A stretch of DNA of 64,000 nt from Alphaproteobacteria bacterium (GTDB lineage: Bacteria; Pseudomonadota; Alphaproteobacteria; Micavibrionales; Micavibrionaceae): positions 17,524 through 81,523 of the forward strand of contig JAGRKA010000004.1 in the NCBI GenBank assembly GCA_020442475.1, read 5' to 3'. Shown here in pieces: positions 9,101-18,469 of this stretch (position 1 is the first letter of the stretch; each line of letters opens with the position of its first letter). Under the pieces are notes generated by a model that was given only the letters and a program-made list of their open reading frames with translations, was not told the origin of the DNA and did no database searches. The translations under genes and the position numbers were made by a program.

Positions 9101-9928
9101 CTACGCGCATTCTTTCTTTTTTGCGCTTTCGAAGTATCGGGCTGCATTGCGGAAGAGCGCCAGCCCGTCGGCCTCTTCGGGGAGTGACTGATTTGTGCGT
9201 CGGGCTGTGTCTTTCAGCCGGTCGTAATCGTCCCGCTGCCATGTGAACATGCCGCGTTCCGGGTGCGGCATCATGGTGAGGATGCGCCCGGATTCATCCG
9301 TAATCGCCGCAATATCGTCCAGTGAGCCGTTTGGGTTGTAAGGAAATTCACCGTTTGCGGCAGATTCATCTTTCATATAGCGGGCTGCAATCTGGCCGTT
9401 GCGTTTGAGGGCTGCAAGCGTGTCATTGCTCATCATGAAGCGGCCCTCGCCGTGCGCAACCGGGATGTGTAGCCGCTCAATCCCTGAAAGCCAAGGGGAG
9501 CGATTGTCTATGTCAACCGCAAGATCGACCCAGCGGCACTGATAGCGCGCGCTTTTGTTATGAGTCAAAGCCACAGGGCGCTTGCCATAATGCCCGTTAA
9601 AGGCCGGGACCAACCCAAGATTTGCGGAAATCTGACAGCCATTGCAAATACCGATTGTCAGTGTATCGCGCTGCACGAAGTTCAAAAGCGGTTCCCACAA
9701 TGCCAGCTTGATTTTTTGTGCGAAGGCGTTACCGGACCCCGTATCGTCTCCATAGGAAAATCCGCCGGGAATGGCGAGGATTTGAGTTTCATCCAGTTTC
9801 TGAGGGGTGTCTATCAAATCATTGATATGAATTATGTTTCCGCTCAGACCGACATGCTCAAACGCGTAGAGTGTTTCCTCTTCGCAATTCAAGCCGTAGC
9901 CGCTGAGTATTAAGACGCGTGCGCTCAT
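9101..9928 (-). CDS. purQ: Phosphoribosylformylglycinamidine synthase, glutaminase subunit PurQ
   Basis: This is the class I glutamine amidotransferase that supplies ammonia to PurL in the fourth step of purine synthesis. The nucleophile elbow GICNGCQ is at 93-99 (C95). The oxyanion region PGGFSYGDD is at 54-62, and the catalytic His and Glu are in MMPHPERGMF. At 275 residues it is longer than the common form of about 225, which fits its partner being a long-form PurL. It overlaps the end of purL by one base, so the two are translationally coupled. Confidence 0.95.
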   Translation of the reverse strand: MSARVLILSGYGLNCEEETLYAFEHVGLSGNIIHINDLIDTPQKLDETQILAIPGGFSYGDDTGSGNAFAQKIKLALWEPLLNFVQRDTLTIGICNGCQISANLGLVPAFNGHYGKRPVALTHNKSARYQCRWVDLAVDIDNRSPWLSGIERLHIPVAHGEGRFMMSNDTLAALKRNGQIAARYMKDESAANGEFPYNPNGSLDDIAAITDESGRILTMMPHPERGMFTWQRDDYDRLKDTARRTNQSLPEEADGLALFRNAARYFESAKKKECA

Positions 9929-12846
9929 CAGTAATCCCTCAGCGTCTGTTTGTAGGCTTCATCTAAAACCTGAATATCAGTGTCTAGTATGCTGTGAATA
10001 CTAAGTTTATTGCTGTACGCAATATGGCCGATCTGGTGAATGTGTTCAAAGCCTTTGAAATTTTTCTCGAACGCCTCTTTATTTTGTGGCGCAACGGTTA
10101 CAAGGATACGGCCTGCGCTCTCGGAATACAGTGCCTTGTCTGCAGGCAAATCCAAAGCGGAGAGATCGATATCAAGCCCCATTTGCCCGGCAATCGCCTT
10201 CTTTGCCAGCGCCACGCCAAGCCCGCCAAGCCCTACAGCCAGTCCGGATGCGATAAGGTTCCGCCGGGCTGCGCGGCTGTAGAGCGTGTAGAGGCGCAGA
10301 TTCGTATGGCCGTCTACCTGCGGGACGTTATGGCCTAATGCGCCGTGCATGTCATAATATTCAGACCCGCCGCACTCATCTTTCGTTTCACCGAGGAGGT
10401 AGACAAGATCCCCAACCGCCTTGGGGGCAAGAGATATGGATTGCTCTACATGCGGAATAACACCGATGGAAGAGACAAGAAGTGTCGGCGGCGCAGAGAT
10501 TTTGACTGGCTGGCCGTTTGCGTCATAACCCTTGAAATCGTTGAACATGGAGTCCTTGCCGGAGATAAAAGGCGTACCGTATTTGACGGCGAGTTCGTAA
10601 ATCGCTTCGGCGGCGCGCTTCAATTGGCCCAGTCGTTCCGGTTCATCAGAGGAGCACCAGCAGAAATTATCCAGCAAGGCCAGGTGGTTGATATCCGCAC
10701 CGGCTGTGACGGCGGCTCGTACAGCCATATCAAGGCCGGCAGAGGCCATCGCGCCCGTGTCGATATCGCTATAGCGCGGGAACAGCCCTTGCGAGAGTAC
10801 GACGCCCTTTGGAGAACTTAAAACTGGCCGTGTGATTGAGGCATCTGCGTAGACACGCCCCGGCCCCTGCAAAGGTCCGAGAACGGCACTCCCCTGAACG
10901 TTGTGGTCGTACTGCGTCGCGATGAATTCTTTTGAGCAGATATTCAGGCGGCCCATCATATTGATAAGGGTGGCTGCATGGTCCTTAGGCTGGCCCAGAT
11001 TCGGTTCATCTGAACCCCCCGGTGCAAAGCTTGAGGTCAGAGGGGTTTCCGGTACACCATCATGGAGGAAATCCATCGCCATATCCATGATCGTCTCGCC
11101 GTGCCACGTAATATGGGCGCGGCCCGTATCGGTGTAGGTACCGATCACAGTCGCTTCGACTCCCCGCTGGGCAAAGAGCGCGATAAGCCTGTCTGTATTT
11201 TCCGGCGGGACGGCAAGGGTCATACGCTCCTGCGATTCGGATATCCAGATTTCCCACGGCGCCATACCCGGGTATTTGAGCGGCACCTTGTCCAGTTCAA
11301 CATGGAACCCGCCAGAGCTTTCAGCCATTTCGCCGACGGAAGAAGACAGGCCACCCGCGCCGTTATCTGTGATAGCGTGGTAAAGGCCTAGCTTGCGAAT
11401 GTCACGGATAATCGCATCCGAGAGTTTCTTTTGTGTAATCGGATCGCCGATCTGAACGGCTGTCGCCGGGGAGCCTTCGTCCAGAGCGACGGAGGAAAAG
11501 GTCGCGCCGTGAATGCCGTCGCGTCCGACCCGGCCGCCAACCATAACGATCTTATCGCCCGGATTGACGTTTTTCTCATGGCCGGGTGTGCCGTTGATTT
11601 CACGGGGGATCAGGCCGATCGTTCCGACAAAAACAAGCGGTTTTCCGACAAAACGCTCATCGAAATAGACGAAACCCTGCGGTGTAGGGATCCCGGAGCA
11701 ATTTCCGCCGGATTCCACGCCCGCGACAACACCGTTCATGATCGTTTCGGGGGAAAGAACGGCATTCGTGCATTTTTCGTCACGGTAATATTTGGGTTTC
11801 GTACGCGGATCGGCCAGACAAAAACCGTAGCGGTTCATCACAGGCTTTGCACCCTTGCCGAAACCAAGGCAGTCGCGGTTTACACCGACAATTCCCGTAA
11901 TTGCTCCGCCGAACGGGTCAAGAGCCGATGGGGAATTGTGCGTTTCAACCTTATCGGTAATCAGCCAGTTTTCGTCAAAAATAATACCGCCCGCATTATC
12001 GGAGAAGACAGAGACGCAAAAATCTTCATCTTTTGGGTCATTTTGGCGGTGCGCACGAATCTCCTGCGTCGCACGTTTGATATAGTGTTTATAGATGCCT
12101 TCTTTAATCTCGTCGATCGGTGAGGCGAAAATCGTGTGTTTGCAATGCTCGGACCATGTCTGCGCAAGCGTTTCAACCTCAATATCATAGGGCGCACGGC
12201 CTTCTTTGCGGAAATAATCCTGTACGGCCTTCATATAGAGGAGGGACATGCCAAGCGGGCCGCGCCGTGAGCCGTCCTCATCCGCGATTCCGTTTTTGCC
12301 GATGGCTTCCAGCTCTGCATCAGAGACGTCCAGATCAACCGTATCTGCGTCTGAACCTTTATTGTGCAGGACAACTTTCGGGATGACCGTGTCCATCCCG
12401 CCGCTTTTCTGAAAATCTGCCGCGCTTTTGATCTCGCTGTGCTGGATCAGGCGGTTTGAGAGCGTTCCTGCCAGTGATTCGATGTCTTCACGTGTCGTGT
12501 CTTTGCCCTTGATAAGGTACAGGCGTGAAGTATAGCAGGGCTCTTCGTCTCGTGCGCCGCTCAGGGCCAAGAGCTCAGACGCGGTATGGCCGACATTGTC
12601 TGTTACACCCGGTAAAAAGCCGATTTCCAGCGCCCAGTCGAAATCATCGGGTAAATGTGCGCCAACGGTCTGTGTGACCGGATTTGCAAGGCTGTTAATA
12701 AAAACATCGTTCGCAGCCGTCTCATTCTCAATCGTATAGACGTCAACAACACGGACGGAGGCCGTTTTTCCGGTCCGTTCCAAGGCCTGCTCGATCTTTC
12801 GGGCGCGGCCGTCATCGTCATGTGAAAGCACTTCAATACGCGGCAT
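9928..12846 (-). CDS. purL: Phosphoribosylformylglycinamidine synthase, long-form PurL
   Basis: This 972-residue synthetase subunit makes FGAM from FGAR, ATP and ammonia. The catalytic His motif SEHCKHTIF is at 232-240. Two AIR-synthase-type halves follow, with the ATP-binding segments DNAGGIIFDENW and GAGGLSSSVGEMAESSGG. The common alphaproteobacterial form is about 730 residues and uses a separate PurS. Here about 190 extra residues precede the core and look PurS-like (IEVLSHDDDGRARKIEQAL, then DFDWALEIGFLPGVTDN). I infer that PurS is fused or duplicated at the N-terminus, with PurQ separate. The gene is divergent from nuoG; no clear ribosome-binding site is visible. Confidence 0.95.
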   Translation of the reverse strand: MPRIEVLSHDDDGRARKIEQALERTGKTASVRVVDVYTIENETAANDVFINSLANPVTQTVGAHLPDDFDWALEIGFLPGVTDNVGHTASELLALSGARDEEPCYTSRLYLIKGKDTTREDIESLAGTLSNRLIQHSEIKSAADFQKSGGMDTVIPKVVLHNKGSDADTVDLDVSDAELEAIGKNGIADEDGSRRGPLGMSLLYMKAVQDYFRKEGRAPYDIEVETLAQTWSEHCKHTIFASPIDEIKEGIYKHYIKRATQEIRAHRQNDPKDEDFCVSVFSDNAGGIIFDENWLITDKVETHNSPSALDPFGGAITGIVGVNRDCLGFGKGAKPVMNRYGFCLADPRTKPKYYRDEKCTNAVLSPETIMNGVVAGVESGGNCSGIPTPQGFVYFDERFVGKPLVFVGTIGLIPREINGTPGHEKNVNPGDKIVMVGGRVGRDGIHGATFSSVALDEGSPATAVQIGDPITQKKLSDAIIRDIRKLGLYHAITDNGAGGLSSSVGEMAESSGGFHVELDKVPLKYPGMAPWEIWISESQERMTLAVPPENTDRLIALFAQRGVEATVIGTYTDTGRAHITWHGETIMDMAMDFLHDGVPETPLTSSFAPGGSDEPNLGQPKDHAATLINMMGRLNICSKEFIATQYDHNVQGSAVLGPLQGPGRVYADASITRPVLSSPKGVVLSQGLFPRYSDIDTGAMASAGLDMAVRAAVTAGADINHLALLDNFCWCSSDEPERLGQLKRAAEAIYELAVKYGTPFISGKDSMFNDFKGYDANGQPVKISAPPTLLVSSIGVIPHVEQSISLAPKAVGDLVYLLGETKDECGGSEYYDMHGALGHNVPQVDGHTNLRLYTLYSRAARRNLIASGLAVGLGGLGVALAKKAIAGQMGLDIDLSALDLPADKALYSESAGRILVTVAPQNKEAFEKNFKGFEHIHQIGHIAYSNKLSIHSILDTDIQVLDEAYKQTLRDY

Positions 12847-12977
12847 ACGGCTTTATAGCCAAACACACGCGCCGGGTATAATGTTTTTTTATGATTTTTT
12901 TTTATTTTTCCTCTGTGTTATCCCGGCGCTCTGTGCTTAATTAGGTGAAGTTTTTTTAAGATCTTAGACGCTGACCC

Positions 12978-15038
12978 ATGCCAAAACTCACAATTAACGG
13001 AATGGATATCGAAGTCGAGCGCGGGACAAGTATCCTGCAAGCCGCTGAGCAGCTCGGTATCGAAGTTCCTCGCTTTTGTTATCATGACCGCCTGTCCGTT
13101 CCGGCCAATTGCCGGATGTGCCTTGTTGAGGTAGAGGGCGGTCCGCCGAAGCCTGTCGCATCCTGCGCGATGGCATGCGGGGAGGGGATGGTTGTCAAGA
13201 CCGATTCCCCTATGGTTCAAAAAGCACGTAAGGGTGTAATGGAGATGCTCCTGATCAACCACCCGCTTGATTGCCCGATTTGCGATCAGGGCGGGGAGTG
13301 CGATCTTCAGGATCAGGCTGTCGCTTACGGATTTGATCGTTCGCGCTTTCATGAAAACAAGCGGGCTGTCCCTGATAAGGAGCTTGGGCCTCTGATCAAG
13401 ACAATCATGACACGCTGCATTAACTGCACGCGCTGCGTTCGCTTTGCGGAAGAAGTCGCCGGTACGCCGGTGATTGGTCAGATGAACCGGGGTGAAGATG
13501 CCGAAATCGGGACCTTCATTGATGAGCTTGTGAAGACAGAGCTGTCCGGGAACTTGATCGATGTTTGCCCTGTCGGGGCGCTGACCTCCAAGCCATACGC
13601 GTTTAAGGCGCGCTCATGGGAGTTGCGCAAAACCGACACGATCGATGTTCATGATGCGGTTGGGAGCAATATCCGCGTCGATGTGCGTGGGCGTGAGGTC
13701 ATGCGTATTTTGCCGCGTCTGCATGAGGATGTGAACGAGGAGTGGATTTCCGACCGGACCCGTTTTGCCTATGATGGGCTGAATAAAGGCCGATTGGATC
13801 GCCCCTATATCCGCGACGAAAACAGCGGGAAGCTGAAAGAAGCGAGTTGGGATGAAGCTTTCGCATTTATCGCCGGGAAGCTGAAGGGTGTTAAGGGCGA
13901 CCAGATTGGCGCATTGGCCGGTGATCTGTGCGATGTAGAATCCATGGTCGCGCTCAAAGATTTGATGAGTGCGCTCGGCTCGCCGCATATGGATTGCCGT
14001 ACGGATGGTGCATTATTTGATGTCTCGCAGCGGGCCGGATATCTCTTCAATTCTACGATTTCTGGAATCGAGGCCGCCGACGCTATTGTCTTGATTGGAA
14101 CGAATCCGCGCCTAGAGGCTTCCATGGTGAATGCGCGTATCCGGAAGGTATGGCTGGAAAAACGGATTAAAATCGGCGTGATCGGCGAGGTTGTGGATCT
14201 GACCTATCCTTATACGCATCTGGGCAAGGGGCCGCAGGATATTGAATCTCTTATGAAAGCCAAAGACGGTTTCGCCAAGATACTGAAAGAAGCTAAAAAT
14301 CCGCTGATTATCGTAGGGCAGGGCGCCCTGATTCGTGAAGATGGCCTTGCTGTCCAGCATGCTGTCCGCGAACTGGCCGAGCATTTTGGCGGGACGTATA
14401 ATGTGCTGCATACGGCAGCTTCCCGGGTGGGCGCTCTGGATATCGGCTTCGTGCCGGGAGAGGGGGGGCGTGATTTCCATTCAATCCTTGAGGGGACGAA
14501 AGACGGTACGCTGAAGGCGCTGTATCTTCTGGGGGCTGATGAGTTTGATGCGCGCGGAGAGATTGGTTGGAAAACCTTTACAATTTATCAGGGGCACCAT
14601 GGCGACCACGGCGCAGCGAGGGCTGATGTCATTCTGCCCGGCGCAGCCTATACGGAAAAAGATGGGTTGTACGTCAATACGGAAGGGCGTGTGCAGCAGG
14701 CCAAGCGCGCATCATTTCCGCCTGGAGAGGCCCGCGAAGACTGGAAAATTCTGCGGGCGCTGTCCGAGACGCTTGGGAAGACGCTGCCTTACGATACGGA
14801 TGTGCAGATTCGGGAGCGGATTTGCCGCGAATGGCCTCATTTGGGAGCAATCGATCAGGTCGTGTCTGCTGAACCGGCAAAATTCGGAAAAAAAGGCAAG
14901 CTATCCAAGGAACCGTTCCGCTCGCCCGTAACGCATTACTATCTAACGAACCCGATTTGCCGCGCCTCGGATACGATGCGCGCCTGTACGCGTGATTTCG
15001 GGGTAGAAGACAATCACATTGCGGAGGCTGCGGAATGA
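12978..15038 (+). CDS. nuoG: NADH-quinone oxidoreductase subunit G
   Basis: This 686-residue protein is the 75-kDa complex I subunit of the peripheral arm. The ligand sets are complete: [2Fe-2S] C34, C45, C48 and C63; His-Cys cluster H95, C99, C102 and C108; [4Fe-4S] C147, C150, C153 and C197. The remainder is a molybdopterin-oxidoreductase-like domain without cofactor ligands, as usual for the family. It opens the rightward nuoG-N block and is divergent from purL across 131 bases rich in T runs. No strong Shine-Dalgarno site precedes the ATG. Its stop overlaps the MazG-like gene by 4 bases. Confidence 0.98.
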   Translation: MPKLTINGMDIEVERGTSILQAAEQLGIEVPRFCYHDRLSVPANCRMCLVEVEGGPPKPVASCAMACGEGMVVKTDSPMVQKARKGVMEMLLINHPLDCPICDQGGECDLQDQAVAYGFDRSRFHENKRAVPDKELGPLIKTIMTRCINCTRCVRFAEEVAGTPVIGQMNRGEDAEIGTFIDELVKTELSGNLIDVCPVGALTSKPYAFKARSWELRKTDTIDVHDAVGSNIRVDVRGREVMRILPRLHEDVNEEWISDRTRFAYDGLNKGRLDRPYIRDENSGKLKEASWDEAFAFIAGKLKGVKGDQIGALAGDLCDVESMVALKDLMSALGSPHMDCRTDGALFDVSQRAGYLFNSTISGIEAADAIVLIGTNPRLEASMVNARIRKVWLEKRIKIGVIGEVVDLTYPYTHLGKGPQDIESLMKAKDGFAKILKEAKNPLIIVGQGALIREDGLAVQHAVRELAEHFGGTYNVLHTAASRVGALDIGFVPGEGGRDFHSILEGTKDGTLKALYLLGADEFDARGEIGWKTFTIYQGHHGDHGAARADVILPGAAYTEKDGLYVNTEGRVQQAKRASFPPGEAREDWKILRALSETLGKTLPYDTDVQIRERICREWPHLGAIDQVVSAEPAKFGKKGKLSKEPFRSPVTHYYLTNPICRASDTMRACTRDFGVEDNHIAEAAE

Positions 15039-15439
15039 CGAAAACAACACTTGAGCAGGTACAGGAATTTCATGAGACGTACGGCCTGCCGGTCGAGTCC
15101 GCGCCGAATATTGCTGATGAAAAGACAAATGCGCTACGGATCAATTTGCTGGCCGAAGAGCTGGAGGAATTACAGGAGGCCTTGAAAGCCGGGGATATCG
15201 TCGAGGTGCTCGATGCGCTGACAGACCTCCAATATGTGCTGGACGGGGCTTATCTCTCCTTCGGCCTGCATAGTGTGAAGACAGCAGCTTTTGACGAGGT
15301 GCATGCCTCTAACATGTCCAAGCTGGGCGAGGACGGCAAACCGATCCGCCGAGAGAGTGACGGGAAAGTCCTCAAGGGGCCGAATTACTGGACACCGGAT
15401 TTGTCGAAATTTATTGATGAGAAGGATCAGGCCGCGTGA
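15035..15439 (+). CDS. MazG/PRA-PH superfamily nucleotide pyrophosphohydrolase-like protein
   Basis: This 134-residue all-alpha protein has the metal-binding pattern of the MazG superfamily. EELEE is at 41-45, followed by E57, D60 and D64 in EVLDALTDLQYVLDG. It probably hydrolyses an NTP, dNTP or phosphoribosyl-ATP-like substrate to release pyrophosphate; the substrate cannot be read from sequence. The C-terminal part contains GPNYWTPDL. It overlaps the nuoG stop codon by 4 bases and so is co-translated within the nuo operon, although it is not a complex I subunit. It may be a housekeeping passenger inserted between nuoG and nuoH. Confidence 0.82.
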   Translation: MTKTTLEQVQEFHETYGLPVESAPNIADEKTNALRINLLAEELEELQEALKAGDIVEVLDALTDLQYVLDGAYLSFGLHSVKTAAFDEVHASNMSKLGEDGKPIRRESDGKVLKGPNYWTPDLSKFIDEKDQAA

Positions 15440-15450
15440 ATCAACAAAAT

Positions 15451-15532
15451 TGTCATCCCGAACGAGTGCAGCGAGGAGGGATCTTTGCTGTTCTATCCGC
15501 TATAAGATCTCTCGCATTCGTTCGAGATGACA
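15451..15532. repeat. Imperfect palindromic intergenic repeat
   Basis: The left arm at 15451-15484 begins TGTCATCCCGAACGAGTGC and ends GGGATCT. The right arm at 15505-15532 reads AGATCTCTCGCATTCG and then TTCGAGATGACA. The right arm's reverse complement matches the left arm apart from a 6-base insertion and a few substitutions, so the RNA would fold into one long hairpin between the MazG-like gene and nuoH. A related single arm occurs at 31864-31892. This looks like a dispersed palindromic element of the REP type rather than a terminator, since no T run follows. Confidence 0.8.
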
Positions 15533-15551
15533 TATTAGGAGGTTGACGCTA

Positions 15552-16562
15552 ATGCTTGAACTTTGGAACACATACGGAATATGGACGGCGTGGACTCTGC
15601 TTTATATCGGTCTGATTACCGCCGGAGTCATGGGGGCCGTTGCCTATCTAACCTATGCGGAGCGCAAGGTTCTGGGCGGGATGCAGCGCCGTCAGGGACC
15701 GATGACCGTCGGGCCGTTCGGGCTGCTTCAGCCAATTGCAGACGGCATTAAACTCTTCTCAAAAGAAACGATTATCCCGGCGCAGGCCAACCGGATCGTG
15801 TTCCTGCTCGCGCCGATCATGCTGTTTGCGCTGTCTCTGATCGCATGGGCGGTTATTCCGTTCGATAAGGGCTGGGTGCTGGCCAATATCAATGTCGGCA
15901 TTCTCTATCTCTTTGCAATCTCCTCCATGGGTGTTTACGGGGTGATTATGGCCGGCTGGGCCTCGAACTCACGCTATGCCTTTCTGGGGGGGCTACGCAG
16001 CGCCTCGCAAATGGTTAGTTATGAAGTCTCCATGGGACTGATTATCGTATGTGTTTTGCTTTGTACGGGATCGTTGAACTTGCAAGAGATCGTGCTGGCA
16101 CCGCGTCCACTCTGGATGCAGGCCATGCTTTTCCCGATGCTGATTGTTTTCCTTGTCTCTATTCTGGCCGAGACAAACCGTGCACCGTTCGATTTGCCGG
16201 AAGGGGAATCCGAGATTACCGGCGGATTTATGGTCGAATATTCCGCCATGACCTATGCGCTGTTCTTCCTTGGCGAATACGCCAATATGATCCTGATGAG
16301 CGCGATGACGACCGTGCTGTTCCTTGGCGGTTGGCTGCCGCCTTTCGGGATGAGCTTTTTGGGTTTTGTGCCCGGTATCATCTGGTTTGCGCTCAAAACG
16401 GCCCTGATCCTGTTTTTCTTTATCTGGACACGGGCGACGCTGCCGCGTTTTCGTTACGACCAGCTTATGCGTTTGGGCTGGAAGGTGTTTTTGCCGCTGA
16501 CCCTGCTGTGGGTAGTCTTAATGGCGGGGACGTTGCTGGCATTTGATGCGTTGCCGGGTTAG
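15552..16562 (+). CDS. nuoH: NADH-quinone oxidoreductase subunit H
   Basis: This 336-residue membrane subunit (ND1) of complex I sits at the junction with the peripheral arm and forms part of the quinone tunnel. The motifs [16 protein letters not shown] and [15 protein letters not shown] are characteristic. About eight transmembrane helices are visible. The start is set at ATG 15552 because AGGAGG at 15537-15542 lies 9 bases upstream. An in-frame TTG at 15543 touches that site and is rejected. The gene follows the palindromic repeat. Confidence 0.98.
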   Translation: MLELWNTYGIWTAWTLLYIGLITAGVMGAVAYLTYAERKVLGGMQRRQGPMTVGPFGLLQPIADGIKLFSKETIIPAQANRIVFLLAPIMLFALSLIAWAVIPFDKGWVLANINVGILYLFAISSMGVYGVIMAGWASNSRYAFLGGLRSASQMVSYEVSMGLIIVCVLLCTGSLNLQEIVLAPRPLWMQAMLFPMLIVFLVSILAETNRAPFDLPEGESEITGGFMVEYSAMTYALFFLGEYANMILMSAMTTVLFLGGWLPPFGMSFLGFVPGIIWFALKTALILFFFIWTRATLPRFRYDQLMRLGWKVFLPLTLLWVVLMAGTLLAFDALPG

Positions 16563-16581
16563 AGAGTAGAGGGTTTTAATA

Positions 16582-17064
16582 ATGGATGGATTTGCACGAT
16601 CATTTTTGCTGACAGAGATTGTGAAGGGCTTTGCCCTGACACTCAAATATATGTTTTTCATGCCGCGGGTTACGATTAACTATCCGTATGAAAAAGGGCC
16701 GCTTTCGCCGCGCTTTCGCGGGGAGCATGCACTGCGCCGTTACCCGAACGGGGAAGAGCGCTGTATTGCCTGTAAGTTGTGCGAGGCGATATGCCCGGCA
16801 CAAGCCATTACGATTGAGGCTGAGCCGCGCGAAGATGGCTCCCGCCGGACGTCGCGCTATGATATTGATATGACGAAATGTATTTATTGCGGCCTGTGTG
16901 AAGAGGCCTGCCCCGTAGATGCGATCGTCGAGGGGCCTAATTTTGAGTTTGCGACTGAAACGCGGGAAGAGCTTTTCTATAACAAGGAAAAACTCCTTGC
17001 GAACGGAGATCGTTGGGAAGCGCAAATTGCCGCGAACCTCCTGGCTGATGCGCCGTACCGGTGA
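16582..17064 (+). CDS. nuoI: NADH-quinone oxidoreductase subunit I
   Basis: This 160-residue TYKY subunit carries the two [4Fe-4S] clusters N6a and N6b that wire electrons to N2. The ligand motifs are [12 protein letters not shown] (C61, C64, C67, C71) and [12 protein letters not shown] (C100, C103, C106, C110). An N-terminal amphipathic segment anchors it to the membrane arm. Length and spacing are typical. It is followed by a convergent gene of unrelated function rather than directly by nuoJ. Confidence 0.98.
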   Translation: MDGFARSFLLTEIVKGFALTLKYMFFMPRVTINYPYEKGPLSPRFRGEHALRRYPNGEERCIACKLCEAICPAQAITIEAEPREDGSRRTSRYDIDMTKCIYCGLCEEACPVDAIVEGPNFEFATETREELFYNKEKLLANGDRWEAQIAANLLADAPYR

Positions 17065-17099
17065 AAACCTTATTTCCAGACGAGGCCGACAGCCTTAAC

Positions 17100-17618
17100 T
17101 TAAAAAGGATAGGAAATCGAAAGGCTAAGAACCTCCGTGCCTGGATTGTGGCGGTCGAGGTCGGCATTTGATAAGTGGCTGAAAGCCAGCCCCACCCGTG
17201 CATCATTGTCAAAAGCATAAGAGATTTCCAGTTGGGATCTGAATTCGATTGGGTGCCCAAGGTCAAGATCGCTTGAGCCTTGCGCATAAAGCCCTGCACC
17301 GAAGCTGGGGGTCAGGTACCAGCTATCTTGAAAATTCCAGTCATATAAAAGACCGCCGCCAATCCAGAGTGAGGCGTCGGTTGTCACTTCCAGCCCTGCC
17401 CAGGGTTTTAGATTTTTGATAAATACGGAACTGGCCGGACGGTATTCAACGCGCAGGTCAATCGCATTATCATTATCGAATATATCGTAATGCCCGATCG
17501 CAAAATTCAAAAAATCTACGCCGCCTTCATTCAGATCTTCCGCATGCGCGGCCTTTAATGCCAAGGGAGAGGTCGCAAGGACCATAGTCGTAGCCAGTAG
17601 CGCGCCTAATATTCTCAT
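17100..17618 (-). CDS. PagL-like lipid A 3-O-deacylase (acyloxyacyl hydrolase)
   Basis: This 172-residue exported protein has a signal peptide ending near AHA at residue 26, then an eight-strand-barrel-like sequence ending in SYPF. The region FSHLSNADLDRHNPGTE contains H148, S150 and E162 in the spacing of the PagL catalytic triad. PagL removes the 3-O acyl chain of lipid A at the outer membrane; assignment here rests on that triad and the barrel pattern. It lies on the opposite strand between nuoI and nuoJ and shares the 234-base intergenic region with nuoJ, so nuoJ-N probably needs its own promoter there. I see no clear promoter consensus. Confidence 0.78.
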   Translation of the reverse strand: MRILGALLATTMVLATSPLALKAAHAEDLNEGGVDFLNFAIGHYDIFDNDNAIDLRVEYRPASSVFIKNLKPWAGLEVTTDASLWIGGGLLYDWNFQDSWYLTPSFGAGLYAQGSSDLDLGHPIEFRSQLEISYAFDNDARVGLAFSHLSNADLDRHNPGTEVLSLSISYPF

Positions 17619-17852
17619 GGGCGTTTTATCCTCGAATGATAAAATTTATACGGGTTTAAAGTCAGGTAAGCAGAATTATATTTTCACAATGCTGTTTTTG
17701 ATCCTGAAAATCAAGATCGAAGAGCGCTGAATCAAATTGCAGATTTAAATAGAAGAAAGCTGGATAAAAATGCCTTATTTTCCTTGTCCCCTCTTGCGGT
17801 GCGCGGGCTAAAGGATTAAAAATACCGGGAAATAAAGATTTGAGATTATCCT

Positions 17853-18467
17853 ATGACCGTTCAGGCTGTCGCCTTTTTCCTTTTCGCGGGGATACTGACC
17901 CTAAGTGCGCTGATGGTAATCACGGCGCGTAACCCCGTGCATTCCGTGCTTTTTCTGATTTTGGCCTTTTTTAATGCGGCTGGATTGTTCGTCCTTTTGG
18001 GGGCTGAATTTATTGCGATGATCCTTGTCATCGTTTATGTCGGCGCGGTTGCGGTCCTGTTTTTGTTTGTCGTTATGATGCTGGATATCAGTTTCTCGGA
18101 TTTACGAAAGGGTGCAATGCAATATGTGCCGGTCGGATTTTTGATCGGCCTTGTCCTTTTGAGTGAATTGGCGCTTTTGTATGGCGCGTGGGTCAGCGTA
18201 CCCGAAATATCAAATAATCTGGCGGCCCCCGTATCGGCTTTTGCAGGAAAAACAAACACTGAGTCTTTGGGGCTTCTGATCTATACGCATTATCTTCTGG
18301 CTTTCCAGTGTGCAGGCCTGATTCTCTTTGTCGCCATGGTCGGGGCTATCGTGTTGACGCACCGCGTTCGGCCAGGTGTACGCAAGCAATCTGTCGCGGA
18401 GCAGCAAAGGCGCAGGCCGGAAGACGTTCTGGAGATTAAGAAAATGACGCCGGGGGCGGGGCTTTGA
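17853..18467 (+). CDS. nuoJ: NADH-quinone oxidoreductase subunit J
   Basis: This 204-residue membrane subunit (ND6) has five hydrophobic helices. The conserved helix with the pi-bulge region is [20 protein letters not shown] at about residues 58-77. It begins the nuoJKLMN sub-block, separated from nuoI by the antisense PagL-like gene. The start is the ATG at 17853; only a weak ribosome-binding site is visible. It ends just before nuoK. Confidence 0.97.
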   Translation: MTVQAVAFFLFAGILTLSALMVITARNPVHSVLFLILAFFNAAGLFVLLGAEFIAMILVIVYVGAVAVLFLFVVMMLDISFSDLRKGAMQYVPVGFLIGLVLLSELALLYGAWVSVPEISNNLAAPVSAFAGKTNTESLGLLIYTHYLLAFQCAGLILFVAMVGAIVLTHRVRPGVRKQSVAEQQRRRPEDVLEIKKMTPGAGL

Positions 18468-18469
18468 TA

